NCBI GenBank assembly: GCA_023391815.1
Contig: JAEWAF010000064.1
Span: forward strand, 1-64,000
From: Pseudomonadota bacterium
Lineage (GTDB): Bacteria > Pseudomonadota > Gammaproteobacteria > Steroidobacterales > Steroidobacteraceae
DNA length: 64,000 bases
Reading direction: 5' to 3'
The position numbers were made by a program, and so were the translations under genes. Each line of letters opens with the position of its first letter. The first letter of the stretch is position 1. Shown piece after piece: positions 1 through 7,811 of the stretch. Below the pieces are notes generated by a model. It had not been told where the DNA came from and made no database searches. It saw nothing but the letters and a program-made list of their open reading frames with translations.

Positions 1-1598
1 CGCGGGCGCCCGTCACCTTCAAAGGCGAGTTGCGGGCTGCCGACGTGCGCACGACGGATGAGCTCGTGAATGAAGACTTCATCAAGTGGCGCAGCCTCGT
101 CGTGAGCGGCATCGACTTCTCTCAGAATCCGGACAAGCTCCAGATCGATCGCATCGTTGCCCGGCAGCCGTACGGCAAGGTCGTGATCGCGAAAGACCGC
201 ACGCTCAATGTCACCCAGGTGCTGAACCCGAGTAGCACGTCCGAGCAAGTTCCCGAGCAAGAAGGGACCGACCAGGCATCCGGGCGCGCGAACGAAAGCG
301 AAGATCACCCGGCGCAGCGGAGACAGGCAGCCGCGAAACAGGCGAAAGAGCAGAACGAGCGCGACATCAAGCGCAGTAAAGCGTCGTCGAAGTCGGCAGC
401 GGCTCGCAACGACGCTGCATCCAATCCGATGTTCCCGGTCCGGATCAAGACCGTTCAGTTCATCGACGGCTCGGCGAACTTCGCCGACTATTCCATCGAG
501 CCTTCGTTCGCCACCGGCATCCTGGAGCTCAACGGTACCGTCACCGGGCTGTCGAGCGATCCGAAGTCGCGCGCCAAACTGAAGCTCGACGGCAAGGTCG
601 ACAAATACGCGCCCGTGGACATCAACGGCGAAGTGAATCTGCTGTCCGCGGCCGTGTTCACCGATGTCTCCATGAACTTCCGTAACATGGAGCTGACCAC
701 CTTCAATCCGTACTCGGGCAAGTTCGCCGGCTACAACATCAGCAAGGGCAAGTTGTCGACCGAGCTCAGATACCTGGTGCAGGATCGCAAGCTCGAAGCG
801 ACCCATCACATCGTCATCGACGACCTGCAATTCGGCGACAAGACCGATTCGAAGGACGCCGCGCCCATTCCGTTGAAGCTCGCGGTGGCGTTGTTGAAAG
901 ACCGTCATGGCATCATCGATCTCAACTTCCCGGTGAGCGGCACGCTCGACGATCCGAAATTCCGGCTCGCGCCGCTCGTTTGGAAAGCCCTGCTGAACCT
1001 GCTGACCAAAGTGGTCACTGCGCCGTTCGCAGCGCTCGGCGCGTTGTTCGGTGGCGGTGAGGAGCTGGCCTATGTCGATTTTCCGGCGGGCTCGCCGGAA
1101 CTGCCGATTGCGCAAACGGATAAGTTGAACAAGCTGGCCAAAGCCTTGGTCGAGCGCCCGCAGTTGAAGCTGAGCGTGCCGCTGACGGTCGTCTCGGCGA
1201 AGGACAGTGAAGCGATTGCACGCGCTGCCTTGAACGAGAAGGTGCCGCCCGCCGCCGAACCGCCGAAAGACGACGCCGCGAAACGGCAACGAATCGCGGC
1301 GATGGAGAAGGTCTACAAGGAGCTCACCAAGTCGGCGCCGAACTATCCGCCGGAGGCTCAATCCGACAAAGGCGCCGGTTTGGACGCGCGCTTGAAGTTC
1401 CTGGAGCAATCACTGATCGAGCATCTGCGGCCCAACGATGCGGCATTGACGGCGCTGGCTCAACAACGGGCTCGCTCGGTTCAGGACACATTGCTCGCCA
1501 ACACCGAGTTGAATCCCGAGCGCGTGTTCATCACCGCCGAGCGCAGCGAAGGGAAGTCGGAAGACAACCAGGTGAGGATGGACTTGAAGCTCGAATAG
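1..1598 (+). CDS. DUF748 / AsmA-like envelope protein, C-terminal part (5' end outside window)
   Basis: The frame is open from the first complete codon (base 3), so the gene begins upstream; the TTG at 30 is internal. About 530 residues are visible. The sequence has the alternating beta-rich pattern of DUF748 proteins, a family related to AsmA/YhdP proteins, with a charged Lys/Arg/Glu-rich insert at roughly residues 90-130 that looks disordered. A stretch near 885-1070 reads 'PLKLAVALLKDRHGIIDLNF', which is typical of the C-terminal DUF748 core. AsmA-like proteins span the periplasm and are linked to outer-membrane lipid homeostasis; that role here is family inference. The next gene lies on the opposite strand and converges on it. 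Confidence 0.85.
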   Translation, partial: RAPVTFKGELRAADVRTTDELVNEDFIKWRSLVVSGIDFSQNPDKLQIDRIVARQPYGKVVIAKDRTLNVTQVLNPSSTSEQVPEQEGTDQASGRANESEDHPAQRRQAAAKQAKEQNERDIKRSKASSKSAAARNDAASNPMFPVRIKTVQFIDGSANFADYSIEPSFATGILELNGTVTGLSSDPKSRAKLKLDGKVDKYAPVDINGEVNLLSAAVFTDVSMNFRNMELTTFNPYSGKFAGYNISKGKLSTELRYLVQDRKLEATHHIVIDDLQFGDKTDSKDAAPIPLKLAVALLKDRHGIIDLNFPVSGTLDDPKFRLAPLVWKALLNLLTKVVTAPFAALGALFGGGEELAYVDFPAGSPELPIAQTDKLNKLAKALVERPQLKLSVPLTVVSAKDSEAIARAALNEKVPPAAEPPKDDAAKRQRIAAMEKVYKELTKSAPNYPPEAQSDKGAGLDARLKFLEQSLIEHLRPNDAALTALAQQRARSVQDTLLANTELNPERVFITAERSEGKSEDNQVRMDLKLE

Positions 1599-1636
1599 CA
1601 GCACGCCGAGCGCTCGTTGCAACGGCTTCGCGCCGA

Positions 1637-3418
1637 TCAGATCGGGTCGTTCGCCAGGTTGTTCTCGAGCCGGCCGTCGAATTGCAGGCGCGCCAACAAC
1701 TTCAGGACATCGAACGGCAGACGGCTCTCGGCGTCCGCGAAGCCGAGCCGGGTGAGCTCCGAGAAATAGCGGGAGGTGGCGAGGCCGGTCTTCTCGATCA
1801 ACAAGGTGGGCAGCAGCCACGCCGGTCCGTCTTGAGCTCGGGGCTCGCGGGAGCGATTGTCGATCAGCAACCAGGGCACGGGTTGTTCTTCGGGCTGGCG
1901 ATCATCGCGAAAGCCGAGCTGCGCGTACACGCTGTTCATCGCTGGCAGATGGTCACCGTACACCAGCAGAATCGTGTCGCGAGAGCGGTTTTCGACGAAC
2001 TCGAGCAGCCGGGCGAGTGCCTGGTCCGAAGCCCGCACCAATGTCATGTAGGTTTCCAGCGCTTGCGAGGACGAAACGTCCAGGCTCGCCTGGATCAGTC
2101 CCGAGTTTTCCGAGACGGGCAGCGGTACCGACTCGTACGGGCCGTGATTCTGAATGCTGATGGCCATGATCATCTGCGGTGGGTCGTCGTCGCGAAGCTC
2201 GGCGATGACCCGATCCACGAGCGACGCGTCGCTCACATACCAGCCGTAGCGTTCCGCGCCCTCGAACGCGTCGGCATCGAGAAATCGATCGAAACCCAAG
2301 GCGCGAAACGCATGATTTCGATTCCAGAATGCGCCGCCGTTGGGATGAATCGCCATCGTGCGATAGCCATTTAATCGCAGCTCTCGAACGATGCTCGGAA
2401 TCTCGGCGTGCGCGAGTTGCAGATACGGATATCTCACGTGTGGAAATGCGGCCAGCGGCAGGCCGGTGAGAAACTCGAACTCGGTTCGTATCGTGCCGCC
2501 ACCGAAGGTTGGCACCCTCAGCTCGCCCGACCAGCCGCGACTCGCGGCGGCGTGCATGACGGGCATGACATCGGCATCGATGCCTTTCAGGCGAGTGACA
2601 TCAAACAAGGATTCGCTCTGCACGACGATGATATCAGGCAGGGGCGAGCGCGCTTGCAGCGCTGGAGGTGTCGTCCCCAGTCCGTAGTCACGGAGCAACT
2701 GCATCGATGCATTGACGTTGGGTTCGAGTTGCGAGCCGGCGCGCAGCTCCCAGTGCAACAGAATCATGTTCGCGATCAGGCCCGTGCGGGCAGCGCTGTC
2801 GCGCGGAGCCCAGGGTTCGAACTGCAGCTGCCCCGGATAATAGACCGTCTTCCACGGTGCGCTGCCTTGAACGAGCGTGCTCCAGAGTATGACTGTCAGC
2901 GCGGCCGCGCCCCAACGGATTCCGCCCTTGATCGAACCGATCGGCCGTTCTCGATACAACAGCAACGTGATCGCGAGCGCGGCGATCGCGAGCATCAATT
3001 GCAGGCGGGATGAGGCGAGGTACTGTGCGAAGAAGGCGTAGTTGACCCCGATCGCTTTCAAGAAGTGAAAGTCGTCCGGCAGCAATGGCGTCGCCAGCTC
3101 TCTGAGCTTCACGTAGTTGATGAAGTACAGCGCGCCAAGTGCGAGCACCGTGAGCCAGCACGACAAGAGGAGCCGTCGCGTCACGATCAAGAGCGCTCCA
3201 TGGAGGATCAGCACCGGGACCAGATTGAGGAACACCAGCGTCCATGGCTCGGTGCGCGAGAACGTGACGGGCCACGGCAGGGCGGGATCGAGATAACTCA
3301 CCAGCAGCGCGTAACCGATCGCCACCAGCAACGCCGCCCAGGCAACGATCAGTTTGCTCGATGAAGTCTCCGCCGACCTCGACGCCAGCGCACTGTATTG
3401 ATGTTGTCTCGATCGCAC
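1637..3418 (-). CDS. LTA synthase family sulfatase-fold phosphoglycerol transferase
   Basis: 593 residues. The first ~180 form about five membrane segments with the loop 'PLLPDDFHFLKAIG', followed by a periplasmic alkaline-phosphatase-superfamily (sulfatase) domain. Visible motifs are 'DIIVVQSESLFD' (metal-binding Glu), 'FGGGTIRTEFEFLTGL' (the Thr of GGGT is the expected nucleophile), 'HPNGGAFWNRN' and 'VYGDHLPAMN' (metal-binding Asp/His). Family members move phosphoglycerol or phosphoethanolamine groups from phospholipids onto cell-envelope glycans; in Gram-negatives the closest role is OpgB-like modification of periplasmic glucans. The acceptor cannot be told from sequence. It converges on the DUF748 gene and is divergent from the gene at 3647. 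Confidence 0.88.
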   Translation of the reverse strand: MRSRQHQYSALASRSAETSSSKLIVAWAALLVAIGYALLVSYLDPALPWPVTFSRTEPWTLVFLNLVPVLILHGALLIVTRRLLLSCWLTVLALGALYFINYVKLRELATPLLPDDFHFLKAIGVNYAFFAQYLASSRLQLMLAIAALAITLLLYRERPIGSIKGGIRWGAAALTVILWSTLVQGSAPWKTVYYPGQLQFEPWAPRDSAARTGLIANMILLHWELRAGSQLEPNVNASMQLLRDYGLGTTPPALQARSPLPDIIVVQSESLFDVTRLKGIDADVMPVMHAAASRGWSGELRVPTFGGGTIRTEFEFLTGLPLAAFPHVRYPYLQLAHAEIPSIVRELRLNGYRTMAIHPNGGAFWNRNHAFRALGFDRFLDADAFEGAERYGWYVSDASLVDRVIAELRDDDPPQMIMAISIQNHGPYESVPLPVSENSGLIQASLDVSSSQALETYMTLVRASDQALARLLEFVENRSRDTILLVYGDHLPAMNSVYAQLGFRDDRQPEEQPVPWLLIDNRSREPRAQDGPAWLLPTLLIEKTGLATSRYFSELTRLGFADAESRLPFDVLKLLARLQFDGRLENNLANDPI

Positions 3419-3569
3419 GCGTCGCGCGCCTCGTAATTCTTGCCAGTCAGTCTAAGTCGCCCGCGGTGCGGAGAAGTTCCCGGTCGCCGGGCGCAGACAG
3501 CGGGCCCGCCGGCTTCGTTGGCACTTTCTACTCATCCGGCGCGGCGCTCGCCGCCACAATCGATCATAA

Positions 3570-3589
3570 ACTCTGCACCGCAGAGTACT
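3570..3589. promoter_or_regulatory. Candidate operator, copy 1 (ACTCTGCA-N4-AGAGTACT)
   Basis: The centre is a perfect 7-bp inverted repeat with a 3-base spacer (ACTCTGC acc GCAGAGT). The same 16 fixed bases with the same 4-base gap recur at 4628-4647, directly before the UppS-family gene. This copy touches a possible -35 box (TTGACG at 3589). The two copies bracket the winged-helix regulator gene at 4227, so they are its likely binding sites; that link is inference. Confidence 0.55.
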
Positions 3590-3617
3590 TGACGGCCTGA
3601 GGACCCGCTCGTAATTT
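3589..3617 (+). promoter_or_regulatory. Possible sigma-70 promoter for the 3647 operon
   Basis: TTGACG (3589-3594), a 17-base spacer, then TAATTT (3612-3617). It lies 30 bases upstream of the start at 3647 and immediately after the candidate operator. The -35 box matches consensus at 5 of 6 positions and the -10 box at about half, so this is only a plausible promoter. Confidence 0.35.
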
Positions 3618-3646
3618 GACGGTCAGCACTCGCGAGGCTGCCTACC

Positions 3647-4237
3647 ATGCCATCAGCTAAAACCGTCAGTTTGGATATGCATGCGATGGCGACGCTGCGT
3701 TATATCCGCGAGTCGATGGATGCGGCCGGCAGTGTGGCGGTGCCGGGCTCGGCGGGCATCGCGATGGGTGTCGTGGGGCTCGCGGCGATGGCGCTGTCCT
3801 TGACGCGCGATCTCGCTCCGCACTGGTTCGCGATTTGGGTCGCGGCGGGACCGCTTGCTGCGCTTGCGGGCGCGCTGCTGATGACGCGCTCGACCTCGGT
3901 TGTTTCTTTCATCGCGACCGGCACGCCCGGTCGCAAGCTGTTGCTCGGGTTGATTCCCTGTCTGTTCGCCGGTGCGGTGCTGACCGCGGTGCTTTGGAAA
4001 GCGGATGACATCAGCGCGGTGCCGGGCACCTGGCTGCTGCTGTATGGATGCGCGCTCATCTCGGCGAGCGCTTTTATCAAGATGATCGTGGCCTGGATGG
4101 GCGCCTGTTTCGTCGTTCTGGGCGTGATCGCACTGATGGTTCCCGCGCCGTTTCATGTTCCGCTGCTCGGCCTCGGGTTTGGCGGCCTGCACATTCTCTT
4201 CGGCATTCTGATCGGTCGAGACGCCCATGGCCGCTAA
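3647..4237 (+). CDS. Multi-span membrane protein of unknown function
   Basis: 196 residues. After a ~35-residue soluble N-terminus there are about five to six hydrophobic segments, for example 'AIMVGVVGLAAMALSL'-like, 'FAIWVAAGPLAALAGALLM', 'LIPCLFAGAVLTAVLW' and 'LLLYGCALISASAFI'. I recognise no catalytic motif or family. The ATG follows a GAGG-type ribosome site. The reading frame overlaps the winged-helix regulator by 11 bases, so the two are probably co-translated, and the promoter region carries the operator-like repeat also found before the UppS gene. A role in envelope or polyprenyl-carrier biology is possible from context only. Confidence 0.75.
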   Translation: MPSAKTVSLDMHAMATLRYIRESMDAAGSVAVPGSAGIAMGVVGLAAMALSLTRDLAPHWFAIWVAAGPLAALAGALLMTRSTSVVSFIATGTPGRKLLLGLIPCLFAGAVLTAVLWKADDISAVPGTWLLLYGCALISASAFIKMIVAWMGACFVVLGVIALMVPAPFHVPLLGLGFGGLHILFGILIGRDAHGR

Positions 4238-4613
4238 ACCGAAAGCACGGACCCCCGCCGGCGTGAGCGCGCATCAACAACGCAAGCTTGCGACGGTGGC
4301 TTCGACCACGCGCGACGACGGCGAGTCGAAGTTCGACCGTCTGATTTACGAGCGCGTCCGGCTCGGCATCATGAGCGCGCTCGCGGTCCGTGACGAAATG
4401 ACGTTCAACGAGCTCAAGGCGCTGTTCAACATCAGCGACGGCAACCTTGGCGGGCACGCGCGCAAGCTCGAGGACGCGGGCTATTTGAGCTGCACCAAAT
4501 CCTTCGAAGATCGCCGCCCCCGCACGGCTTATCAGATCACCGCTCAGGGCAGGGCGGCGTTGAACCGCTATCTCGATCACGTGGAAGCGGTCATTCGCGC
4601 CACGCGCGGTTGA
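4227..4613 (+). CDS. Winged-helix transcriptional regulator (HTH_34 / ArsR-MarR-like)
   Basis: 128 residues. A basic, disordered ~30-residue tail is followed by a winged helix-turn-helix: 'MTFNELKALFNISDGNLGGH' is the helix-turn-helix, 'LEDAGYLSCTKSFEDRRPRT' the wing, and the last ~25 residues look like a dimerisation helix. This matches the small one-domain regulators of the PF13601 type, which lack a recognisable ligand domain. The start overlaps the end of the membrane-protein gene. Identical operator-like elements sit upstream of its operon and between it and the UppS gene, which suggests it regulates both. Confidence 0.85.
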   Translation: MAAKPKARTPAGVSAHQQRKLATVASTTRDDGESKFDRLIYERVRLGIMSALAVRDEMTFNELKALFNISDGNLGGHARKLEDAGYLSCTKSFEDRRPRTAYQITAQGRAALNRYLDHVEAVIRATRG

Positions 4614-4627
4614 TTTTCGGTCCATTC

Positions 4628-4647
4628 ACTCTGCAATTTAGAGTACT
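4628..4647. promoter_or_regulatory. Candidate operator, copy 2 (ACTCTGCA-N4-AGAGTACT)
   Basis: Same fixed bases and spacing as 3570-3589, with ATTT in the variable gap. It ends five bases before the ATG of the UppS-family gene, so bound protein would block transcription start or translation initiation. TTGATT at 4610-4615 followed 18 bases later by CAATTT (4634-4639) could be a promoter overlapped by the element. No Shine-Dalgarno is seen, so the transcript may have a very short leader. Confidence 0.55.
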
Positions 4648-4652
4648 CGGCA

Positions 4653-5360
4653 ATGCATGTGGCAATCATCATGGACGGCAACGGACGCTGGGCAACGCAA
4701 CGCGGGCTGCCGCGGTCGGCGGGTCATCGTGCGGGTGCGAAGGCGGTCGATAGAGTAGTGACGGCGGCGGCACGCCACGGCGTCGAGGTACTGACCCTGT
4801 ACGCATTCTCACAGGCCAACTGGCAGCGACCGCGGCCCGAGGTGCGAGCGCTGTTCGGGCTGCTGCGACGGTATTTGAAGGAGCAGACCAGTCGCTGTCT
4901 GGAACAGTCGATCCGACTGAACATCATCGGCCGGCGCGATCGCCTCGATGCGCGACTGCTCTCGCTGATCCAGGATGCGGAGCGGGCCACGGCCCATTGC
5001 ACTCGAATGATTCTACGAATCGCGGTCGACTACTCCGCGCAATGGAGCCTGATGCAGGTCTGCCATTCGTTCGGCCAGATCGTTTCCACCGATCACGACA
5101 GATTCGTGCGTCAGCTCGCGGCGGTCGATCACTCGATTCCGGTCGGCCAGGTCGACCTGCTGATTCGCACCGGCGGCGAGCAGCGCATGAGCGACTTCCT
5201 GTTGTGGGAATGCGCTTATGCGGAGCTGCATTTCATCCCTCGACTGTGGCCGGATTTCGGCGAGGAAGATTTCGAGTCGGCGCTCGCGGAGTTTTCGCGG
5301 CGGGATCGACGGTTCGGATGCATCCGTGTGCCGGAGGCCGCCGAGGTTCAGGCTGGGTAA
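4653..5360 (+). CDS. Isoprenyl transferase, divergent UppS family (cis-prenyltransferase)
   Basis: 235 residues, the usual family length. Family enzymes add isopentenyl units in cis to farnesyl diphosphate to make the C55 carrier for peptidoglycan and glycans. Visible: 'MDGNGRWA' with the catalytic Asp at residue 8, 'SAGHRAGAK', and 'LIRTGGEQRMSDFLLWECAY' near the C-terminus. Two conserved blocks are altered. The usual SxENWxRP reads 'SQANWQRP' (Glu to Ala), and the NYGGRWD-type block reads 'DYSAQWS'. The gene is not beside dxr, cdsA or frr, where the essential uppS normally lies. It may be a second, specialised cis-prenyltransferase rather than the housekeeping enzyme. Confidence 0.85.
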   Translation: MHVAIIMDGNGRWATQRGLPRSAGHRAGAKAVDRVVTAAARHGVEVLTLYAFSQANWQRPRPEVRALFGLLRRYLKEQTSRCLEQSIRLNIIGRRDRLDARLLSLIQDAERATAHCTRMILRIAVDYSAQWSLMQVCHSFGQIVSTDHDRFVRQLAAVDHSIPVGQVDLLIRTGGEQRMSDFLLWECAYAELHFIPRLWPDFGEEDFESALAEFSRRDRRFGCIRVPEAAEVQAG

Positions 5361-5461
5361 GCCGGCGCGCCCCTGTTCGTTGCCAGTCGCCCGCGCGTGC
5401 CGCAGTATGCAACAAGGTGGCGGGACCAAGCGTTGATCGATCGGCGGTCGGGGACGCATTC

Positions 5462-6160
5462 GTGAGCACATTGGCTAAGGTTTGGCTGGCTTCGCTCGGC
5501 CTCTTTTTTCTCTCGGCGGGCGCTTTCGCGCAGCCCGTCGTGGTCGAGCTGTTCACCTCCGAAGGGTGCAGCTCGTGTCCGCCCGCGGATCTATTGCTGG
5601 GCGAGCTGGCTCGGAAGCCGGGCGTCGTCGCCCTGGCGTATCACGTCGACTATTGGGACGACGGAGGATGGAAGGATCGCTTCTCCATTCCCGAGGCCAC
5701 TCAGCGTCAGCGCGGTTACGTCCGGCGGCTGTCGAAATCCGGTGCCTTCACACCCCAGATCGTGGTGAGCGGCGATACCAGCCTGGTCGGGTCGAATCGG
5801 GCCGAAGTGGAACGGGCCGTCAGAGGCGATCGGGATGCGCTGAGGATTTCGCTCTCGAAAGAAGGCGACACCCTGTACGTTCACTTCCTCGAAGCCTGGC
5901 GTGAATCGATGGATGTGTATCTCGTGAGCTATCTCAGCGAAGCGACCACCAGGATCGACGGCGGCGAAAACGCGCATCGCACGTTGAAACACTTCAACGT
6001 GGTTCGATCGTTCAAACGCGTCGGCGCCTGGAACGGCAGGCCACAGCGCATGGTCGCCTCGCTCTCCGATCTGCCCCGCGATGCGAGCTCCGTTGCCGTC
6101 ATCCTCCAACGTAAGAATCAAGGCGCGGTCGCCGGCGCGGCGACGTTGGCGTTGCGCTGA
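5462..6160 (+). CDS. DUF1223 secreted thioredoxin-like protein
   Basis: 232 residues from a GTG start chosen because it gives a clean signal peptide ('LASLGLFFLSAGAFAQ'); the frame is open further upstream but overlaps the UppS gene and reads as non-protein. The mature N-terminus has 'VELFTSEGCSSCPPAD', with C36 and C39 forming a CxxC, the hallmark of DUF1223 (COG5429) proteins, followed by 'YHVDYWDDGGWKD'. The fold is thioredoxin-like and it is probably a periplasmic thiol protein; the substrate is unknown. It stands alone, about 100 bases after uppS. Confidence 0.85.
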   Translation: MSTLAKVWLASLGLFFLSAGAFAQPVVVELFTSEGCSSCPPADLLLGELARKPGVVALAYHVDYWDDGGWKDRFSIPEATQRQRGYVRRLSKSGAFTPQIVVSGDTSLVGSNRAEVERAVRGDRDALRISLSKEGDTLYVHFLEAWRESMDVYLVSYLSEATTRIDGGENAHRTLKHFNVVRSFKRVGAWNGRPQRMVASLSDLPRDASSVAVILQRKNQGAVAGAATLALR

Positions 6161-6207
6161 GAGCGGTTCAGCGATTTAAATGAGCGGTCCCGCGTTCTGG
6201 AGCCGCC

Positions 6208-7275
6208 ATGATTCGAATCGTTCCGCTACTCCTGTGTCTGTTCGCCGTGCCGTCGATGGCTCAGGCGAACTTCCCAGCCCCGGTGGAAGGCGACATCGTC
6301 GTCAAGAACTTCAGGTTCAAATCGAACGAAGTGCTCCCCGAGCTGCGTCTGCACTATCGAACGATCGGCAAACTCGAACGCGACGCGCAGGGCAAAGCGA
6401 CGAACGCCGTCCTGATCATGCATGGCACGGGCGGCAGTGGCGCTCAATTTCTGCGTCCCGACTTCTCCGAACGACTGTTTCGTGCCGGTGGCGCCCTCGA
6501 CGCGACCAAATATTTCATCGTGCTACCCGACGGCATCGGCCACGGCAAATCCAGCAAGCCTAGCGACGGCCTGCGCGCCGGCTTCCCGCGCTATGGTTAT
6601 CGCGACATGGTCGAGGCCCAGCATCGACTGCTTCAGGAGCTGGGCGTCGATCACCTGCGGCTGGTGATGGGCACCTCGATGGGAGGCATGCAGACGTGGA
6701 TGTGGGGCGAGCAGTATCCGGATTTCATGGATGCGCTCATGCCGCTGGCCAGCCTGCCGGGGCCGATCTCCGGGCGCAATCGCGTCTGGCGACGCGTGAT
6801 CATCGACGCCATCCGCAACGATCCAGCGTGGCAACAGGGCAATTACAAACAACAGCCGCCTTCATTGCGCACGGCAGAGCAGATGCTGTTCCTGATGGGC
6901 AGCAATCCGGTCATCCGTCAGCAGCAGATGCCGACGCTGCAGAAGAGCGATGAAGTACTCGATGCGTATGTCGCCGACGCATACAAAACTGCCGACGCCA
7001 ACGACGTGCTCTATCAACTCTCCGCTTCGCAAGACTACGACCCGGCGCCGGACTTAGAGAAGATCCGCGTACCGCTGGTGGCGATCAACTCCGCGGACGA
7101 CCTCATCAATCCGCCGGAACTGCAAATCCTCGAGCGCGACATCAGACGCGTCCCCAAGGGCAAGGCCATCGTCATCCCACTGAGCGCCGAAACGGTGGGC
7201 CATGGCACGCACACCGTGGCGAAAGTATGGGAACAGCACCTGATCGAACTGTTGCAACAGTCCGAGCGGAGCTGA
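6208..7275 (+). CDS. Exported alpha/beta hydrolase, homoserine acetyltransferase (MetX)-like
   Basis: 355 residues with a signal peptide cleaved after about residue 20 (PSMAQA). The body follows the MetX-type alpha/beta-hydrolase layout: 'LIMHGTGGSG' (oxyanion region), 'GTSMGG' with nucleophile S157, 'INSADDLINPP' (acid) and 'VGHGTH' (base). Real MetX enzymes are cytoplasmic and act on homoserine. An exported copy is more likely a hydrolase with unknown substrate. The ATG is the first residue of the signal peptide. It stands alone between DUF1223 and the CBS gene. Confidence 0.85.
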   Translation: MIRIVPLLLCLFAVPSMAQANFPAPVEGDIVVKNFRFKSNEVLPELRLHYRTIGKLERDAQGKATNAVLIMHGTGGSGAQFLRPDFSERLFRAGGALDATKYFIVLPDGIGHGKSSKPSDGLRAGFPRYGYRDMVEAQHRLLQELGVDHLRLVMGTSMGGMQTWMWGEQYPDFMDALMPLASLPGPISGRNRVWRRVIIDAIRNDPAWQQGNYKQQPPSLRTAEQMLFLMGSNPVIRQQQMPTLQKSDEVLDAYVADAYKTADANDVLYQLSASQDYDPAPDLEKIRVPLVAINSADDLINPPELQILERDIRRVPKGKAIVIPLSAETVGHGTHTVAKVWEQHLIELLQQSERS

Positions 7276-7361
7276 GAGCGGCGGGCCGCGAGCGGGAACG
7301 ATTCGAGGCGTGGGCGATTCTGCGAGACGAGCCATGCAGGCGTCTCGAGGAGGAATCAGCC

Positions 7362-7811
7362 ATGCAATGTAGTGAAATCATGAAGACCGACATCGAGTGT
7401 GTCTCGCCCGAGACGTCGGTGCGCGAAGCGGCTCTGAAAATGCGCGATCAAAGGATCGGCTTTCTGCCGGTCTGCGACGAGACCATGCGGCCCATTGGCA
7501 CACTTACGGATCGCGATATCGCGATTCGAGCGGTCGCCGAAGACATGGCGCTGGATACGCCTGTAGAAGCATGCATGACGTGGGACGTCGTGAATTGCAG
7601 CGCCTCGGACAGCATCGATCTCGCGCGCGAGCTGATGGAGCGCTATCAAGTATCGCGGATCATCTGCACCGGTGAGCGAGGGCGCATCGAAGGCATCATC
7701 AGCTTGTCGGATCTGGTCGAACTGGACGAGGGCAGCGGCGCTCACACGCTGCGCGTGGTAAGCGAGCGAGAAGTGCGCGGTGATAGCCGTTTCCTCAGTC
7801 CGGGTCTCTGA
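7362..7811 (+). CDS. CBS-domain protein
   Basis: 149 residues consisting of a tandem pair of CBS motifs (a Bateman module): 'VSPETSVREAALKMRDQRIG' then 'LPVCDETMRPIGTLTDRDIA' in the first, and 'DSIDLARELMERYQVSRI' then 'IEGIISLSDLVEL' in the second. Such modules bind adenine nucleotides and sense energy state; no partner domain is fused. The start is fixed by AGGAGG at 7348-7353, although the frame is open upstream. Its stop codon abuts the stop of the convergent MocR gene with no gap. Confidence 0.9.
   Translation: MQCSEIMKTDIECVSPETSVREAALKMRDQRIGFLPVCDETMRPIGTLTDRDIAIRAVAEDMALDTPVEACMTWDVVNCSASDSIDLARELMERYQVSRIICTGERGRIEGIISLSDLVELDEGSGAHTLRVVSEREVRGDSRFLSPGL

Noticed and set aside
6208..7275. 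Annotation as true homoserine O-acetyltransferase metX
   Set aside because: The protein has a signal peptide and no neighbouring methionine gene; the fold is shared but the reaction is not supported.
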